NCBI GenBank assembly: GCA_018335295.1
Contig: JAGXKI010000002.1
Span: forward strand, 66,643-124,037
Reading direction: 5' to 3'
Origin: a bacterium
Lineage (GTDB): Bacteria; Acidobacteriota; Aminicenantia; Aminicenantales; Aminicenantaceae
DNA length: 57,395 bases
The notes beneath the pieces were generated by a model. It was given only the letters and a program-made list of their open reading frames with translations, had not been told where the DNA came from and did not search any database. Every line of letters begins with the position of its first letter. Positions within the stretch are counted from its first letter, which is position 1. A program made the translations under genes and the position numbers. Positions 17,592 through 25,672 of the stretch are shown piece after piece.

Positions 17592-18904
17592 ATGAAAGAA
17601 AATGGAGGATTCCCTCCCAAATTATCCGTCTGTTTCAGGCGGTAGGACGAGCCTCTTTGCTTTATGACATCCAGGACAGCCACAGTGGGAATATGGCTCT
17701 CAAACACAGAGATAAAAAGGGAAGGGAACAACTCATCATCACCGCCTCAGGGTCCCAAAAGGGAGATCTGGAACCCCAACATCTCTGTGCTCTCTCTCCA
17801 AACAAAACCGATTTTGGGTATTATAAAGCCTCATCTGAAACAGATATCCATTCTCGAATTCTTAACCTAAAAGGAATCAATGCCTCCCTCCATGCTCACA
17901 CTAAGGATTTGGTTATTGCCACGTTAGACCCGGAGAGAAAACCCAATCATCCCGCTCCATTCATTCCCGCGGATCCTTTGGGGTATCAGGCTCTCGGAAT
18001 CATCCCTGTAGACTGGTTCCGGGTCCCCAGTGGATCTCCTGAAATGATCCAAAAAATCCCCCAACGCCTGAAAGATCATTCCGCCACCGTGATCCAGGGC
18101 CATGGAGTGATGACCAGGGCCCGAACTCTTCAGGAAGCTTTTTTTCTGGCTTGTGTGGCTAACAATTCGGGGTACATCTTCCGTCTTCTGGAAAAACACG
18201 GAGTGGAAATAGAGCCTTTGCGGAAAAAGATTGTTTCGGATTCTTATTCCTGTTTCTCTTTTCCCGCTCCTTATACTCTTCAGGATGATCACTCGTGCGA
18301 TTTTTCTCACGAGGAAGAATTGGTTAAGGAATTCCAAAAGACCGGAGCTCGAATTTTTGAATCCCGTCTCTCTCCCTTCCATACAGGGTCATTTTCACTC
18401 CGGGGAGTCAAAACGATGTTTTATGCTCCCAAAGCTTCCATGCCCCGAGAATTGGGAGGCCCTCTCCTGGAGAAATCTTTAGAGAAAAAAAATTCAGATG
18501 GGTATGAAGAAAAGATTCATAAAGAAATTTACAGTCAAAGCAATTTCCAAACCGCCATGCACTGTTATATCCCCGAAGCCGAAGTCCTAACCCATATAAG
18601 TCCCCCCGGTACAAATTCACCTCCGGACCGCCTTGTGCCCGTCGATGCGGAAGGAAGCTTCTTTTACCTGGTGATTCCCATTCTCTCTTCTCCCCCTGAA
18701 ATGGACTCATTTCTTCAACTTCTCCATGATTACAAAGTCGTGATCGTACGCGGAGGGGGAGTCTGGGCTGTGGGTGAACAATCTCTCTCCGAAGTCCTTC
18801 ATCATCCTTCCTCAGTCCGGGAAATCTGTCTTTACCGTTTGGGAGCCCGGGAACGAGGACTGGATTTAGGCAAAATGGAACCCGCCAAAGCGAAAAAATG
18901 GTGA
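17588..18904 (+). CDS. Tandem class II aldolase/adducin-domain protein
   Basis: A 438-residue protein made of two class II aldolase-like units. Unit 1 (about 1-225) keeps a full active site: E84 in SSETDIHS, H102 and H104 in LHAHTKD, and H172 in GHGVMTRA, the zinc triad of fuculose- or ribulose-phosphate aldolases. Unit 2 (about 240-425) follows the same pattern but is degraded: AMHCYIPEAE replaces the HxH pair and RGGGVWAVG replaces GHGV. The second unit is probably structural or regulatory. Translational coupling to the AOR gene (ATGA) implies that the two act together, perhaps producing and oxidising an aldehyde. Substrate not predictable. Confidence 0.8.
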   Translation: MNERKWRIPSQIIRLFQAVGRASLLYDIQDSHSGNMALKHRDKKGREQLIITASGSQKGDLEPQHLCALSPNKTDFGYYKASSETDIHSRILNLKGINASLHAHTKDLVIATLDPERKPNHPAPFIPADPLGYQALGIIPVDWFRVPSGSPEMIQKIPQRLKDHSATVIQGHGVMTRARTLQEAFFLACVANNSGYIFRLLEKHGVEIEPLRKKIVSDSYSCFSFPAPYTLQDDHSCDFSHEEELVKEFQKTGARIFESRLSPFHTGSFSLRGVKTMFYAPKASMPRELGGPLLEKSLEKKNSDGYEEKIHKEIYSQSNFQTAMHCYIPEAEVLTHISPPGTNSPPDRLVPVDAEGSFFYLVIPILSSPPEMDSFLQLLHDYKVVIVRGGGVWAVGEQSLSEVLHHPSSVREICLYRLGARERGLDLGKMEPAKAKKW

Positions 18905-19049
18905 GGAAAAGAGTGCGGGATTCGTCACACGCTCGATTTCCCAGCGAGAAATCTCGCTCCCATTCGGGCTTCGCTCCCCTCTCTTTCCGAGAGGAACCAT
19001 GCCCACTCAGCCCTCATAGGGGATTCCTCATCCCACACTCTTTTCCTCA
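18902..19049. repeat. 148-bp element bounded by a 20-bp inverted repeat
   Basis: The left arm at 18902-18921 and right arm at 19030-19049 are complementary over 20 bp with one mismatch (core GAGGAAAAGAGTG). The left arm overlaps the stop codon of the aldolase gene. Inside are two further perfect hairpins: AGCGAGA/TCTCGCT with a 2-nt loop (18943-18958) and CCTCTC/GAGAGG with a 5-nt loop (18978-18994). There is no T-run after the right arm, so it does not look like a simple terminator. It could be a non-autonomous palindromic repeat or a structured 3' UTR. Confidence 0.6.
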
Positions 19050-19103
19050 TTAGACAGATAAATTCTATCTTGGATAATGAAGGTTTACTGTGAAGTTAAA
19101 GGT

Positions 19104-19132
19104 TTGATTTTGAGCCGCTTATCTATTATAAT
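19104..19132 (+). promoter_or_regulatory. Candidate promoter for asnS
   Basis: TTGATT (19104-19109) and a perfect TATAAT (19127-19132) are exactly 17 bp apart. The ATG at 19142 begins 9 nt after the -10, so the leader would be about 0-3 nt. No Shine-Dalgarno is present before the ATG. Confidence 0.6.
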
Positions 19133-19141
19133 CGATGAACT

Positions 19142-20434
19142 ATGAAATGGGTTTATATTGAAGATATTGCTGAGTATTTAGATCAAGAAGTTGAACTCAG
19201 AGGGTGGGTCTACAACACCCGGTCCAGCGGAAAAATCCGGTTTATCCTCTTAAGGGACGGGACGGGAATCATCCAGTCCACTCTTTTCAGCCCTGAAAAA
19301 GACAGCCCTCTCTTCCAAAAATTTGACCAACTCACTCAAGAATCCTCCATCATTGTCCAAGGCCAGGTTCAAAAAGAAAGCCGGGCCCCGGGAGGATACG
19401 AAATATCCATCCAAGATATTCAAATCATTCAGATCGCCCAGGATTATCCGATAACCCCCAAACAGCACGGCACCCCCTTCCTCATGGAAAACCGTCACTT
19501 ATGGCTGCGGTCTCAAAAACAGCACGCCATCCTCCAAATCCGCACAGAGCTGATCAAAGCCATCCGGGACTTCTTTGATGGACGGGGTTTTCGAAATCTG
19601 GACACCCCCATTTTAACCCCCAGTGCGTGTGAAGGAACCACCACTCTGTTTGAAACCGAATATTTTGACCAAAAAGCCTATCTCAGTCAAAGCGGACAGC
19701 TCTACAACGAAGCCACGGCCATGGCTTTTGGCAAAGTTTACTGTTTTGGCCCCACTTTTAGGGCTGAAAAATCCAAAACCCGAAAACACTTGATGGAGTT
19801 CTGGATGGTGGAACCCGAAGTCGCTTTTGCCACCTTAAAGGACATCATTAAATTGGGAGAAGAACTGGTGGTTTTCATCATCGGTCGGATACTTGAGAAA
19901 AATAAAAAAGAGCTGGACATTTTGGAAAGAGACACCCAACCGTTAGAAAAAGTCCAAAAACCTTTTCCTCGGATTACTTATGAACAGGCTCTCCATAACC
20001 TCAAAGAACATGGATCTCAAATCCAATGGGGAGATGACTTTGGAGCTCCTGAAGAAACGCTTTTATCCAAAATATATGATTCACCGGTGTGCATCACTCA
20101 TTTTCCGGCCCAAACCAAGGCCTTTTACATGCAGCCTGATGAGGAAAATCCGGAGGTGGTCCTGGGCCTTGACGTTCTCGCTTCGGAAGGGTTCGGTGAA
20201 ATCATCGGGGGAGGACAGCGCATCCATGACCTCAAACTTCTGGAAAAAAAAGTCTCTGAATACAACCTTCCCAGAAAGGATTATGAATGGTATCTGGATC
20301 TCCGCAAATATGGTTCAACCCCTCACTCTGGTTTTGGTCTGGGGATTGAACGTACTCTTGCTTGGATCTGCAACATAAAACATATAAGAGAAACCCTCCC
20401 CTTTCCCCGCCTTCTCCATAAACTTTATCCTTAA
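19142..20434 (+). CDS. asnS: Asparaginyl-tRNA synthetase
   Basis: A 430-residue class IIb aminoacyl-tRNA synthetase. The N-terminal OB-fold anticodon-binding domain spans about residues 1-105 (VELRGWVYNTRSSGKIRF). Motif 2 is FGPTFRAEKSKTRKHLMEFWMVEPE, typical of AsnRS rather than AspRS, and motif 3 is GFGLGIERTLAWI. The C-terminus ETLPFPRLLHKLYP is the usual ending of the enzyme. It charges tRNA-Asn with asparagine using ATP in the cytoplasm. The start follows a promoter directly and lacks a ribosome site. It lies 53 bp upstream of rimO. Confidence 0.95.
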   Translation: MKWVYIEDIAEYLDQEVELRGWVYNTRSSGKIRFILLRDGTGIIQSTLFSPEKDSPLFQKFDQLTQESSIIVQGQVQKESRAPGGYEISIQDIQIIQIAQDYPITPKQHGTPFLMENRHLWLRSQKQHAILQIRTELIKAIRDFFDGRGFRNLDTPILTPSACEGTTTLFETEYFDQKAYLSQSGQLYNEATAMAFGKVYCFGPTFRAEKSKTRKHLMEFWMVEPEVAFATLKDIIKLGEELVVFIIGRILEKNKKELDILERDTQPLEKVQKPFPRITYEQALHNLKEHGSQIQWGDDFGAPEETLLSKIYDSPVCITHFPAQTKAFYMQPDEENPEVVLGLDVLASEGFGEIIGGGQRIHDLKLLEKKVSEYNLPRKDYEWYLDLRKYGSTPHSGFGLGIERTLAWICNIKHIRETLPFPRLLHKLYP

Positions 20435-20450
20435 ATGGAATTCCCCCATC

Positions 20451-20479
20451 TTTACTCTTAACCTCTGACTGTTTACAAT
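20451..20479 (+). promoter_or_regulatory. Candidate promoter for the rimO operon
   Basis: TTTACT (20451-20456) and TACAAT (20474-20479) are 17 bp apart. The rimO ATG at 20488 follows the -10 by 8 nt with no Shine-Dalgarno, again pointing to a leaderless or nearly leaderless transcript. Confidence 0.45.
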
Positions 20480-20487
20480 CATAGGTT

Positions 20488-21804
20488 ATGAAAAAAATTG
20501 CTCTCATCACGTTGGGCTGCGCTAAAAATCTGGTTGACAGTGAAGTGATGCTCGGACATCTGGACAAAAAGGGCTATGAATTTGTAAATTCCCCCAAAGA
20601 AGCGGACGTGGTGATTATCAACACATGTGGGTTCATTCAGCCCGCCAAAAAAGAATCCAGAGACACCTTAAATCATGTCTTAAAGTTAAAAAAAGCTCAT
20701 CCGCCCAAAAAAATCATTGCCGTAGGCTGTTATGTTCAAAGGGACAGAGAAAGACTTCAAAAAAAATTCCCTGATGTAGACGCCTGGTTAGGAGTCAATG
20801 ATTTTGACAAAATCGTTCCTTTGGTTGAAGGCAAAACTTTTTCCCACTCCCCTCGTTGTTTTCTCTACGACCATAATTCTCCTCGAATCCTTTCCACTCC
20901 TTTGGCCTGGACTTATGTCAAAATATCCGAAGGCTGTTCTCATCAGTGTTCTTTTTGTTCCATACCTCTGATTAAGGGGCCTTATCAATCACGAACCATT
21001 TCCTCTATCGTGGAAGAAGTCCAAAACCTTACTTCCCAGGGGATCAAAGAAATAAACCTCATATCCCAAGATTCAACCTACTACGGACGGGATCTGGGAT
21101 TAGAGAAGGGAATATCTCTTCTTCTCAGGGAATTGGTTTCCATTCCTCAATTAAAATGGGTTCGCCTCTTGTATGGTTATCCAGAAGAAATAGATGACTC
21201 TCTGCTGGAAGTCATGCAGGAAGACAAGGTATGTTCTTATATAGATATTCCACTCCAGCACTCAGAAAAAAAAATACTCAACAGGATGAACCGGTCCATG
21301 GACGGTCCCAGAGCTCTTAAACTTCTAGAGAAAATCCGCAAGAAATTACCGGATGTAACCCTTCGAACCTCTTTGGTAGTGGGCTTCCCAGGAGAAAGAA
21401 AAAAGGAATTCCAAAACTTGGAATCATTCGTCCGGAACGCTCGGTTTGATCATCTGGGAGTTTTCACTTACTCTCCCGAAGAAAGAACTTCCTGTTTTCC
21501 CCTGGGAGACCCGGTCAAAGAAACAGTCAAAAAAAGGAGAAAAGACAGGCTTATGGAAGCCCAAGTGGAAATATCCTTCCAGAACAACCAAAAATATCTG
21601 AATCAACAGATTGATGTTCTTATCGAAGGAAACCTCAAAGAAAATCCGGAAGTCATGGTCGGACGAGCTCCTTTTCAAGCCCCTGAAGTGGACGGAGTGG
21701 TACTCATCTCCCCCTCCGAAAACATCTCTGAAAGAGCTAATTCCATTCAAAAAGTTGAAATCTTTGAGACGGATATATATGATTTATATGGAACGTGGGT
21801 TTAA
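20488..21804 (+). CDS. rimO: Ribosomal protein S12 (aspartate) methylthiotransferase
   Basis: A 438-residue methylthiotransferase. The UPF0004 domain carries cluster cysteines in LGCAKNLVDSE, NTCGF and GCYVQR. The radical SAM motif CxxxCxxC is in SEGCSHQCSFCSIP, and a C-terminal TRAM domain spans roughly 370-438. LGCAKNLVDSE and YGYPEEIDDSLLEVM distinguish RimO from MiaB. It adds a methylthio group to a conserved aspartate of ribosomal protein S12, using SAM and Fe-S clusters. It leads a seven-gene operon. Confidence 0.94.
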   Translation: MKKIALITLGCAKNLVDSEVMLGHLDKKGYEFVNSPKEADVVIINTCGFIQPAKKESRDTLNHVLKLKKAHPPKKIIAVGCYVQRDRERLQKKFPDVDAWLGVNDFDKIVPLVEGKTFSHSPRCFLYDHNSPRILSTPLAWTYVKISEGCSHQCSFCSIPLIKGPYQSRTISSIVEEVQNLTSQGIKEINLISQDSTYYGRDLGLEKGISLLLRELVSIPQLKWVRLLYGYPEEIDDSLLEVMQEDKVCSYIDIPLQHSEKKILNRMNRSMDGPRALKLLEKIRKKLPDVTLRTSLVVGFPGERKKEFQNLESFVRNARFDHLGVFTYSPEERTSCFPLGDPVKETVKKRRKDRLMEAQVEISFQNNQKYLNQQIDVLIEGNLKENPEVMVGRAPFQAPEVDGVVLISPSENISERANSIQKVEIFETDIYDLYGTWV

Positions 21805-21814
21805 AAAGAATTTC

Positions 21815-22255
21815 ATGAGTAAGATCGTTTCAACTTTCTTGGGTCTGGGCTATTTCCCCCTAGCTCCCGGAACTTTCACCAGTCTGGTGGTTCTCCTCCT
21901 CTATAAATATTTTCTCTTCACTCTGAACCGGCCTGTTTATCTTGCGTTCCTTCTCATTTTTTTCTTGGGAGGAGTGATTTCTTCTTCTCGTCATTCCAGC
22001 CGTCTCAATCAAAGTGATCCTTCCTGTATTGTGGTGGATGAAGCGGGAGGGCAACTTTTGGTTTTTTTCGGGCTGAACCCTTCTTGGATTCTTCTTGCCT
22101 TGGGGTTCTTTCTGTTCCGTTTCTTTGATATTATAAAACCTTATCCCATAAGAAAAGTGGAAACACTCCCCAAAGGCTGGGGGATCATGCTGGATGATAT
22201 CCTGGCTGCTGTCTACGCGGGAATTTTGGTTAACGTTTACCTGCTTTTAAAATGA
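21815..22255 (+). CDS. pgpA: Phosphatidylglycerophosphatase A
   Basis: A membrane phosphatase of about 146 residues that dephosphorylates phosphatidylglycerol phosphate. The N-terminal GLGYFPLAPGTFTSL and the acidic IVVDEAGGQL match PgpA, and three to four hydrophobic segments follow. The C-terminal region RFFDIIKPYPIRKVETLPKGWGIMLDDILAAVYAG is the family hallmark. The ATG at 21815 gives the usual short N-terminus; ATGs at 21779 and 21788 inside the rimO 3' end are possible. Its stop overlaps the cinA start (ATGA). Confidence 0.88.
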   Translation: MSKIVSTFLGLGYFPLAPGTFTSLVVLLLYKYFLFTLNRPVYLAFLLIFFLGGVISSSRHSSRLNQSDPSCIVVDEAGGQLLVFFGLNPSWILLALGFFLFRFFDIIKPYPIRKVETLPKGWGIMLDDILAAVYAGILVNVYLLLK

Positions 22256-23514
22256 TAGATTCAAAGGAAAAAAAGATCGAAATCATGGCTGTGGGGTCTG
22301 AACTCCTCACTCCCTATTTTCAGGATACCAATTCTCTTTATCTCACCCAGCGTTTGAATGATTTGGGAATGAAGGTGAATTCTAAATCCATAATTGGAGA
22401 CAATTGGAACGATCTGCTCTATTCCATACAAAAATCCCTGCCCCACTCTGATCTTATTTTTGCGATCGGAGGGTTGGGTCCCACCCAAGATGACCTCACC
22501 CGAGAAGCTTTTTCCTGGGTTCTCAAGAAGGATCTGATTTTTAAGAAAGAACTCTACCGGAAAATCGAGCAGAGATTTCAAAAAAGAGGGCTTCCCATGC
22601 CCCCAGTGAACAAAAAACAGGCTTACATTATCCAAGGCGCTGAGGTGCTGAATAATCAAAACGGAACTGCCCCCGGATTGTGGGTCCAATCAGATTCAAA
22701 AGACATCGTTCTCCTTCCCGGTCCTCCCCATGAATTCAAGGCTATGTTCGAACAATCAGTATGGCCGAGGCTCCAGGAATACAAGCAGGGATATCTCAGG
22801 AGAAAAATTCTCAAAATCACAGGGCTGACCGAATCCAGGGTAGAATCTCTCCTTTCAGATATCCATGTCCGTACGCCCAACCTGAACCTTTCTCTGGTGG
22901 CTTATCCGGGTCAGATTGAAATCCATTTGACCGGTTTTTCCCAAAAGAAGGTTGAAGAATTGAAAGATTCCATTTTAAACCGCCTTCAGGACAATGTTTT
23001 CTCCACAGAGGGAGAGGAACTGGAGGAAATCGTAGGAAACTTACTGGTTCAAAAAGAAAAATCTTTGGCTGTGGCTGAATCTTGTACAGGAGGACTGCTG
23101 GCTCACCGGATAACCAACATTTCCGGAAGCTCTCGATACTTTATGGATGGGGTGGTGGCTTACAGTAATGAGGTTAAGAAAGAACTTTTAGGATTGAATC
23201 CTGAACTCATAGACAAACACGGAGCGGTAAGCCCCCAAGTGGCGGAGGCTATGGCTAAAAGAATCAGAGAAAAGTCAGAGGCTGACTTTGCTCTTTCCAC
23301 AACCGGAATTGCAGGGCCTACGGGAGGAACTCCTCAAAAACCAGTAGGACTTACCTATATCGGTCTTTCCTGGAAAGGGGGGACCCAAGTCACCCGGAAT
23401 TACTTCCTTGGAACTAGAGAAATCATCAAGTTTCAAACCACTCAAAAAGCCTTGGATATGCTCTGGAGATATCACTATCATAGAGGAAATTCAAGGGGAA
23501 AGGATACAAAATGA
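22252..23514 (+). CDS. cinA: CinA: competence/damage-inducible protein, NMN amidohydrolase
   Basis: A 420-residue two-domain protein. The N-terminal COG1058/MoCF-like domain (about 8-175) has IFAIGGLGPTQDDLTREA and LLPGPPHEFKAMF. The C-terminal PncC domain (about 265-415) has AVAESCTGGLLAHRIT, containing the catalytic serine, and STTGIAGPTGGTPQKPVGLTYIG. Known activities of the family are ADP-ribose pyrophosphatase and nicotinamide-mononucleotide deamidase, recycling pyridine nucleotides. ATGA overlaps join it to both neighbours. In many bacteria cinA-thpR is followed by recA; here it is followed by plsY. Confidence 0.94.
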   Translation: MIDSKEKKIEIMAVGSELLTPYFQDTNSLYLTQRLNDLGMKVNSKSIIGDNWNDLLYSIQKSLPHSDLIFAIGGLGPTQDDLTREAFSWVLKKDLIFKKELYRKIEQRFQKRGLPMPPVNKKQAYIIQGAEVLNNQNGTAPGLWVQSDSKDIVLLPGPPHEFKAMFEQSVWPRLQEYKQGYLRRKILKITGLTESRVESLLSDIHVRTPNLNLSLVAYPGQIEIHLTGFSQKKVEELKDSILNRLQDNVFSTEGEELEEIVGNLLVQKEKSLAVAESCTGGLLAHRITNISGSSRYFMDGVVAYSNEVKKELLGLNPELIDKHGAVSPQVAEAMAKRIREKSEADFALSTTGIAGPTGGTPQKPVGLTYIGLSWKGGTQVTRNYFLGTREIIKFQTTQKALDMLWRYHYHRGNSRGKDTK

Positions 23515-24068
23515 GAACGTTTATTGCCATCGATCTGGATGAAGAAATCAAAAAAAATCTAAACCAGTTCATAAAGAAACTGGATAAAGGGAATCCAAGC
23601 ATAAAATGGGTTAAAAAAAATGGAATGCACTTAACCCTCAAATTCTTAGGTAATGTTTCTCCAGAAAAAGTCACTTCCATACAATCATCTTTAAATAAGG
23701 CTGCTCAGGAATTCTCTTCTTTCTCCTTGAATTTGAAAGGAACCGGTTCCTTTCCCCCAGGAAAAAAAATTCCCCGAGTTTTATGGGTGGGAATTGAAGA
23801 AAAGGAACCTGTGCAATCTCTCCAGGCTCGGATAGAAGAAGAAATGGAAAAACTTCATTTTCCAAAGGAAAAAAGAAAATTTCATTCTCATCTCACTTTG
23901 GGAAGAATCAAAAAAAAGTCAAACCTGGATTTTGTTCTCAGAGAATTCCATCAGTATGAAGAAGCTGATTTTGGGAAAATGAAAGTAGAGAAATTAACTT
24001 TTTTCCAGAGCACTCTGAAACCATCCGGAGCCGAGTACACAGTCCTCTCTGTGCATCCACTCAAATGA
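23511..24068 (+). CDS. thpR: RNA 2',3'-cyclic phosphodiesterase (2H phosphoesterase)
   Basis: A 185-residue 2H-phosphoesterase. The two catalytic HxTx motifs are HLTL near residue 43 and HLTL near residue 126, with RTFIAIDLDEEIK at the N-terminus and GAEYTVLSVHPLK at the C-terminus. The family opens 2',3'-cyclic phosphates and can ligate tRNA halves in vitro. It starts inside the stop of cinA and ends inside the start of plsY (ATGA on both sides). Confidence 0.92.
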   Translation: MRTFIAIDLDEEIKKNLNQFIKKLDKGNPSIKWVKKNGMHLTLKFLGNVSPEKVTSIQSSLNKAAQEFSSFSLNLKGTGSFPPGKKIPRVLWVGIEEKEPVQSLQARIEEEMEKLHFPKEKRKFHSHLTLGRIKKKSNLDFVLREFHQYEEADFGKMKVEKLTFFQSTLKPSGAEYTVLSVHPLK

Positions 24069-24655
24069 AAATATTGTTTGCAGTTCTCGCTTATTTATTT
24101 GGTTCCATTCCTTCGGGTTACCTCTTTTTCTACTTCACAGAGAAAAAGGATATCCGTGATTTTGGGAGTGGAAACACGGGAGCAACCAATGTTCTTCGGT
24201 TAAAAGGGTGGAAGCTGGCTCTTCCTGTGCTTGTCATCGATTTATTAAAAGGAGCTCTTCCCGTATTTCTGGCCCTGATGCTCTTCCCTCAGAAAAATTT
24301 CGCTGTGGTGTGTGCTTTTCTGGCCGTCCTCGGTCATTGTTACCCTATTTATATCCGGTTTGTAGGAGGAAAAGGTATCGCCACCACTTTTGGAGCCTTT
24401 TCTGTTCTGGCCTTTCTGCCGTTCCTTTTTAGCCTGGCAGTGTTTTTTTCGGTTATCGGAATAAGCAGATATGTATCTTTAGGATCCATCCTTTCTGTAC
24501 TGAGTTTCCCTCTTTTTATTTTTCTTTTTAAAGGAAAGACGGAAGTGATAGGGCTTGGCTTCATCCTTTTTTTTCTGATCCTATGGAGACATCGAGAAAA
24601 CATCAAGAGAATCCTGAAAGGACAAGAGAGAAGAATAGGAGAAAGGCCCCAATGA
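24065..24655 (+). CDS. plsY: Glycerol-3-phosphate acyltransferase PlsY
   Basis: A 196-residue integral membrane acyltransferase that transfers the acyl group from acyl-phosphate to glycerol-3-phosphate. The three PlsY motifs are present: FGSIPSGYLF with GSGNTGATNVLR, GHCYPIYIRFVGGKGIATTFG, and LILWRHRENIKRI. About five membrane segments. It directly precedes gpsA, which makes its acceptor substrate, with an ATGA overlap. PlsX, which makes acyl-phosphate, is not in the window. Confidence 0.94.
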   Translation: MKILFAVLAYLFGSIPSGYLFFYFTEKKDIRDFGSGNTGATNVLRLKGWKLALPVLVIDLLKGALPVFLALMLFPQKNFAVVCAFLAVLGHCYPIYIRFVGGKGIATTFGAFSVLAFLPFLFSLAVFFSVIGISRYVSLGSILSVLSFPLFIFLFKGKTEVIGLGFILFFLILWRHRENIKRILKGQERRIGERPQ

Positions 24656-25656
24656 AAGCAAGTGTCATCGGAGGAGGGTCCTGGGGAAGTGCTTTTGCCC
24701 TTCATCTAGGAAGTTTGAACATCCCCACAAAGCTGTGGATCCGAGAGAAGGACATTTATGAAAAGGCTCTCCGGGAAAGAGAAAACAAAACATTCCTTCC
24801 TGGATTTCGTTTTCCTTCATCTGTCTCTTTTTGCCATCACCTTAAAGAGGCTGTGAATTCCTCTTCCATTGTTTTTATCGCGGTTCCATCTAAATTTTGC
24901 AGAGAGGTTTATAAAAAACTCGCTCCTCTTCTTTCCTCTGAGCAGATGATTGTCAGCCTGACCAAAGGGCTGGAGGAGAATTCAATTTCCAGGATGAGTG
25001 AAGTAATGAACCAAGAATTTTCTTCCTTTTTTAATCCTCGCCTGTCTGTGATCTCAGGTCCCAGTTTTGCGAAAGAAGTGGCTAAAAAATACCCCACGGC
25101 TGTAGTCATCGCTTCCAAAGACCTGCAGATGGGGAGAAAAATCCAGCATTTGGTTTCCAGTCTGGATTTCCGCGCCTATCTTTCCGATGATGTAATCGGA
25201 GTGGAACTGGGAGGCTCCATAAAAAATGTGATTGCTATTGCGTCGGGAATTTCTGATGGATTAGGCTTTGGATCCAATGCCAAAGCAGCTCTCATAACCA
25301 GAGGGCTAACAGAGATCACCCGTTTGGGAATCCAAATGGGGGCGAAATCCGAAACTTTTTCCGGTCTTGCCGGAGTGGGCGACCTGGTTCTCACTTGTAC
25401 AGGGAAATTGAGTCGAAACCGTTATGTAGGATCTCAACTGGGGGAAGGAAAAAAACTGGATGAAATTGTTCAAAGAATGAAAATGGTGGCTGAAGGTATT
25501 TCTACCACCCATTGTGTTCGTCAATTGGCTCGAAGGGAGTGCGTGGAAATGCCCATCACAGAGCAGATTTACCAGACCCTGTATGAACACAAAGATCCTA
25601 AAAAGGCCCTTTCGGATTTGATGTCCAGAAAATTGAAACATGAATACAATGTATAA
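24652..25656 (+). CDS. gpsA: Glycerol-3-phosphate dehydrogenase [NAD(P)+]
   Basis: A 334-residue dehydrogenase reducing dihydroxyacetone phosphate to sn-glycerol-3-phosphate. The nucleotide-binding GGGSWGSAFALHL is at residues 7-19, SGPSFAKEVAKKYPTAVV is the second signature, and GSIKNVIAIASGISDGLGFG contains a catalytic lysine. The true start is the ATG at 24652 overlapping the plsY stop; the frame extends upstream through plsY only as a shadow. Together with plsY and pgpA it forms a phospholipid module. Confidence 0.94.
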   Translation: MKASVIGGGSWGSAFALHLGSLNIPTKLWIREKDIYEKALRERENKTFLPGFRFPSSVSFCHHLKEAVNSSSIVFIAVPSKFCREVYKKLAPLLSSEQMIVSLTKGLEENSISRMSEVMNQEFSSFFNPRLSVISGPSFAKEVAKKYPTAVVIASKDLQMGRKIQHLVSSLDFRAYLSDDVIGVELGGSIKNVIAIASGISDGLGFGSNAKAALITRGLTEITRLGIQMGAKSETFSGLAGVGDLVLTCTGKLSRNRYVGSQLGEGKKLDEIVQRMKMVAEGISTTHCVRQLARRECVEMPITEQIYQTLYEHKDPKKALSDLMSRKLKHEYNV

Positions 25657-25672
25657 ACCAAAGGGGGCAACA

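Noticed and set aside
17588-18904. Possible frameshift or fusion artefact in the tandem aldolase
   Set aside because: The frame is uninterrupted, the second unit follows the class II aldolase pattern, and both ends have normal gene boundaries, so it is read as a genuine duplication.
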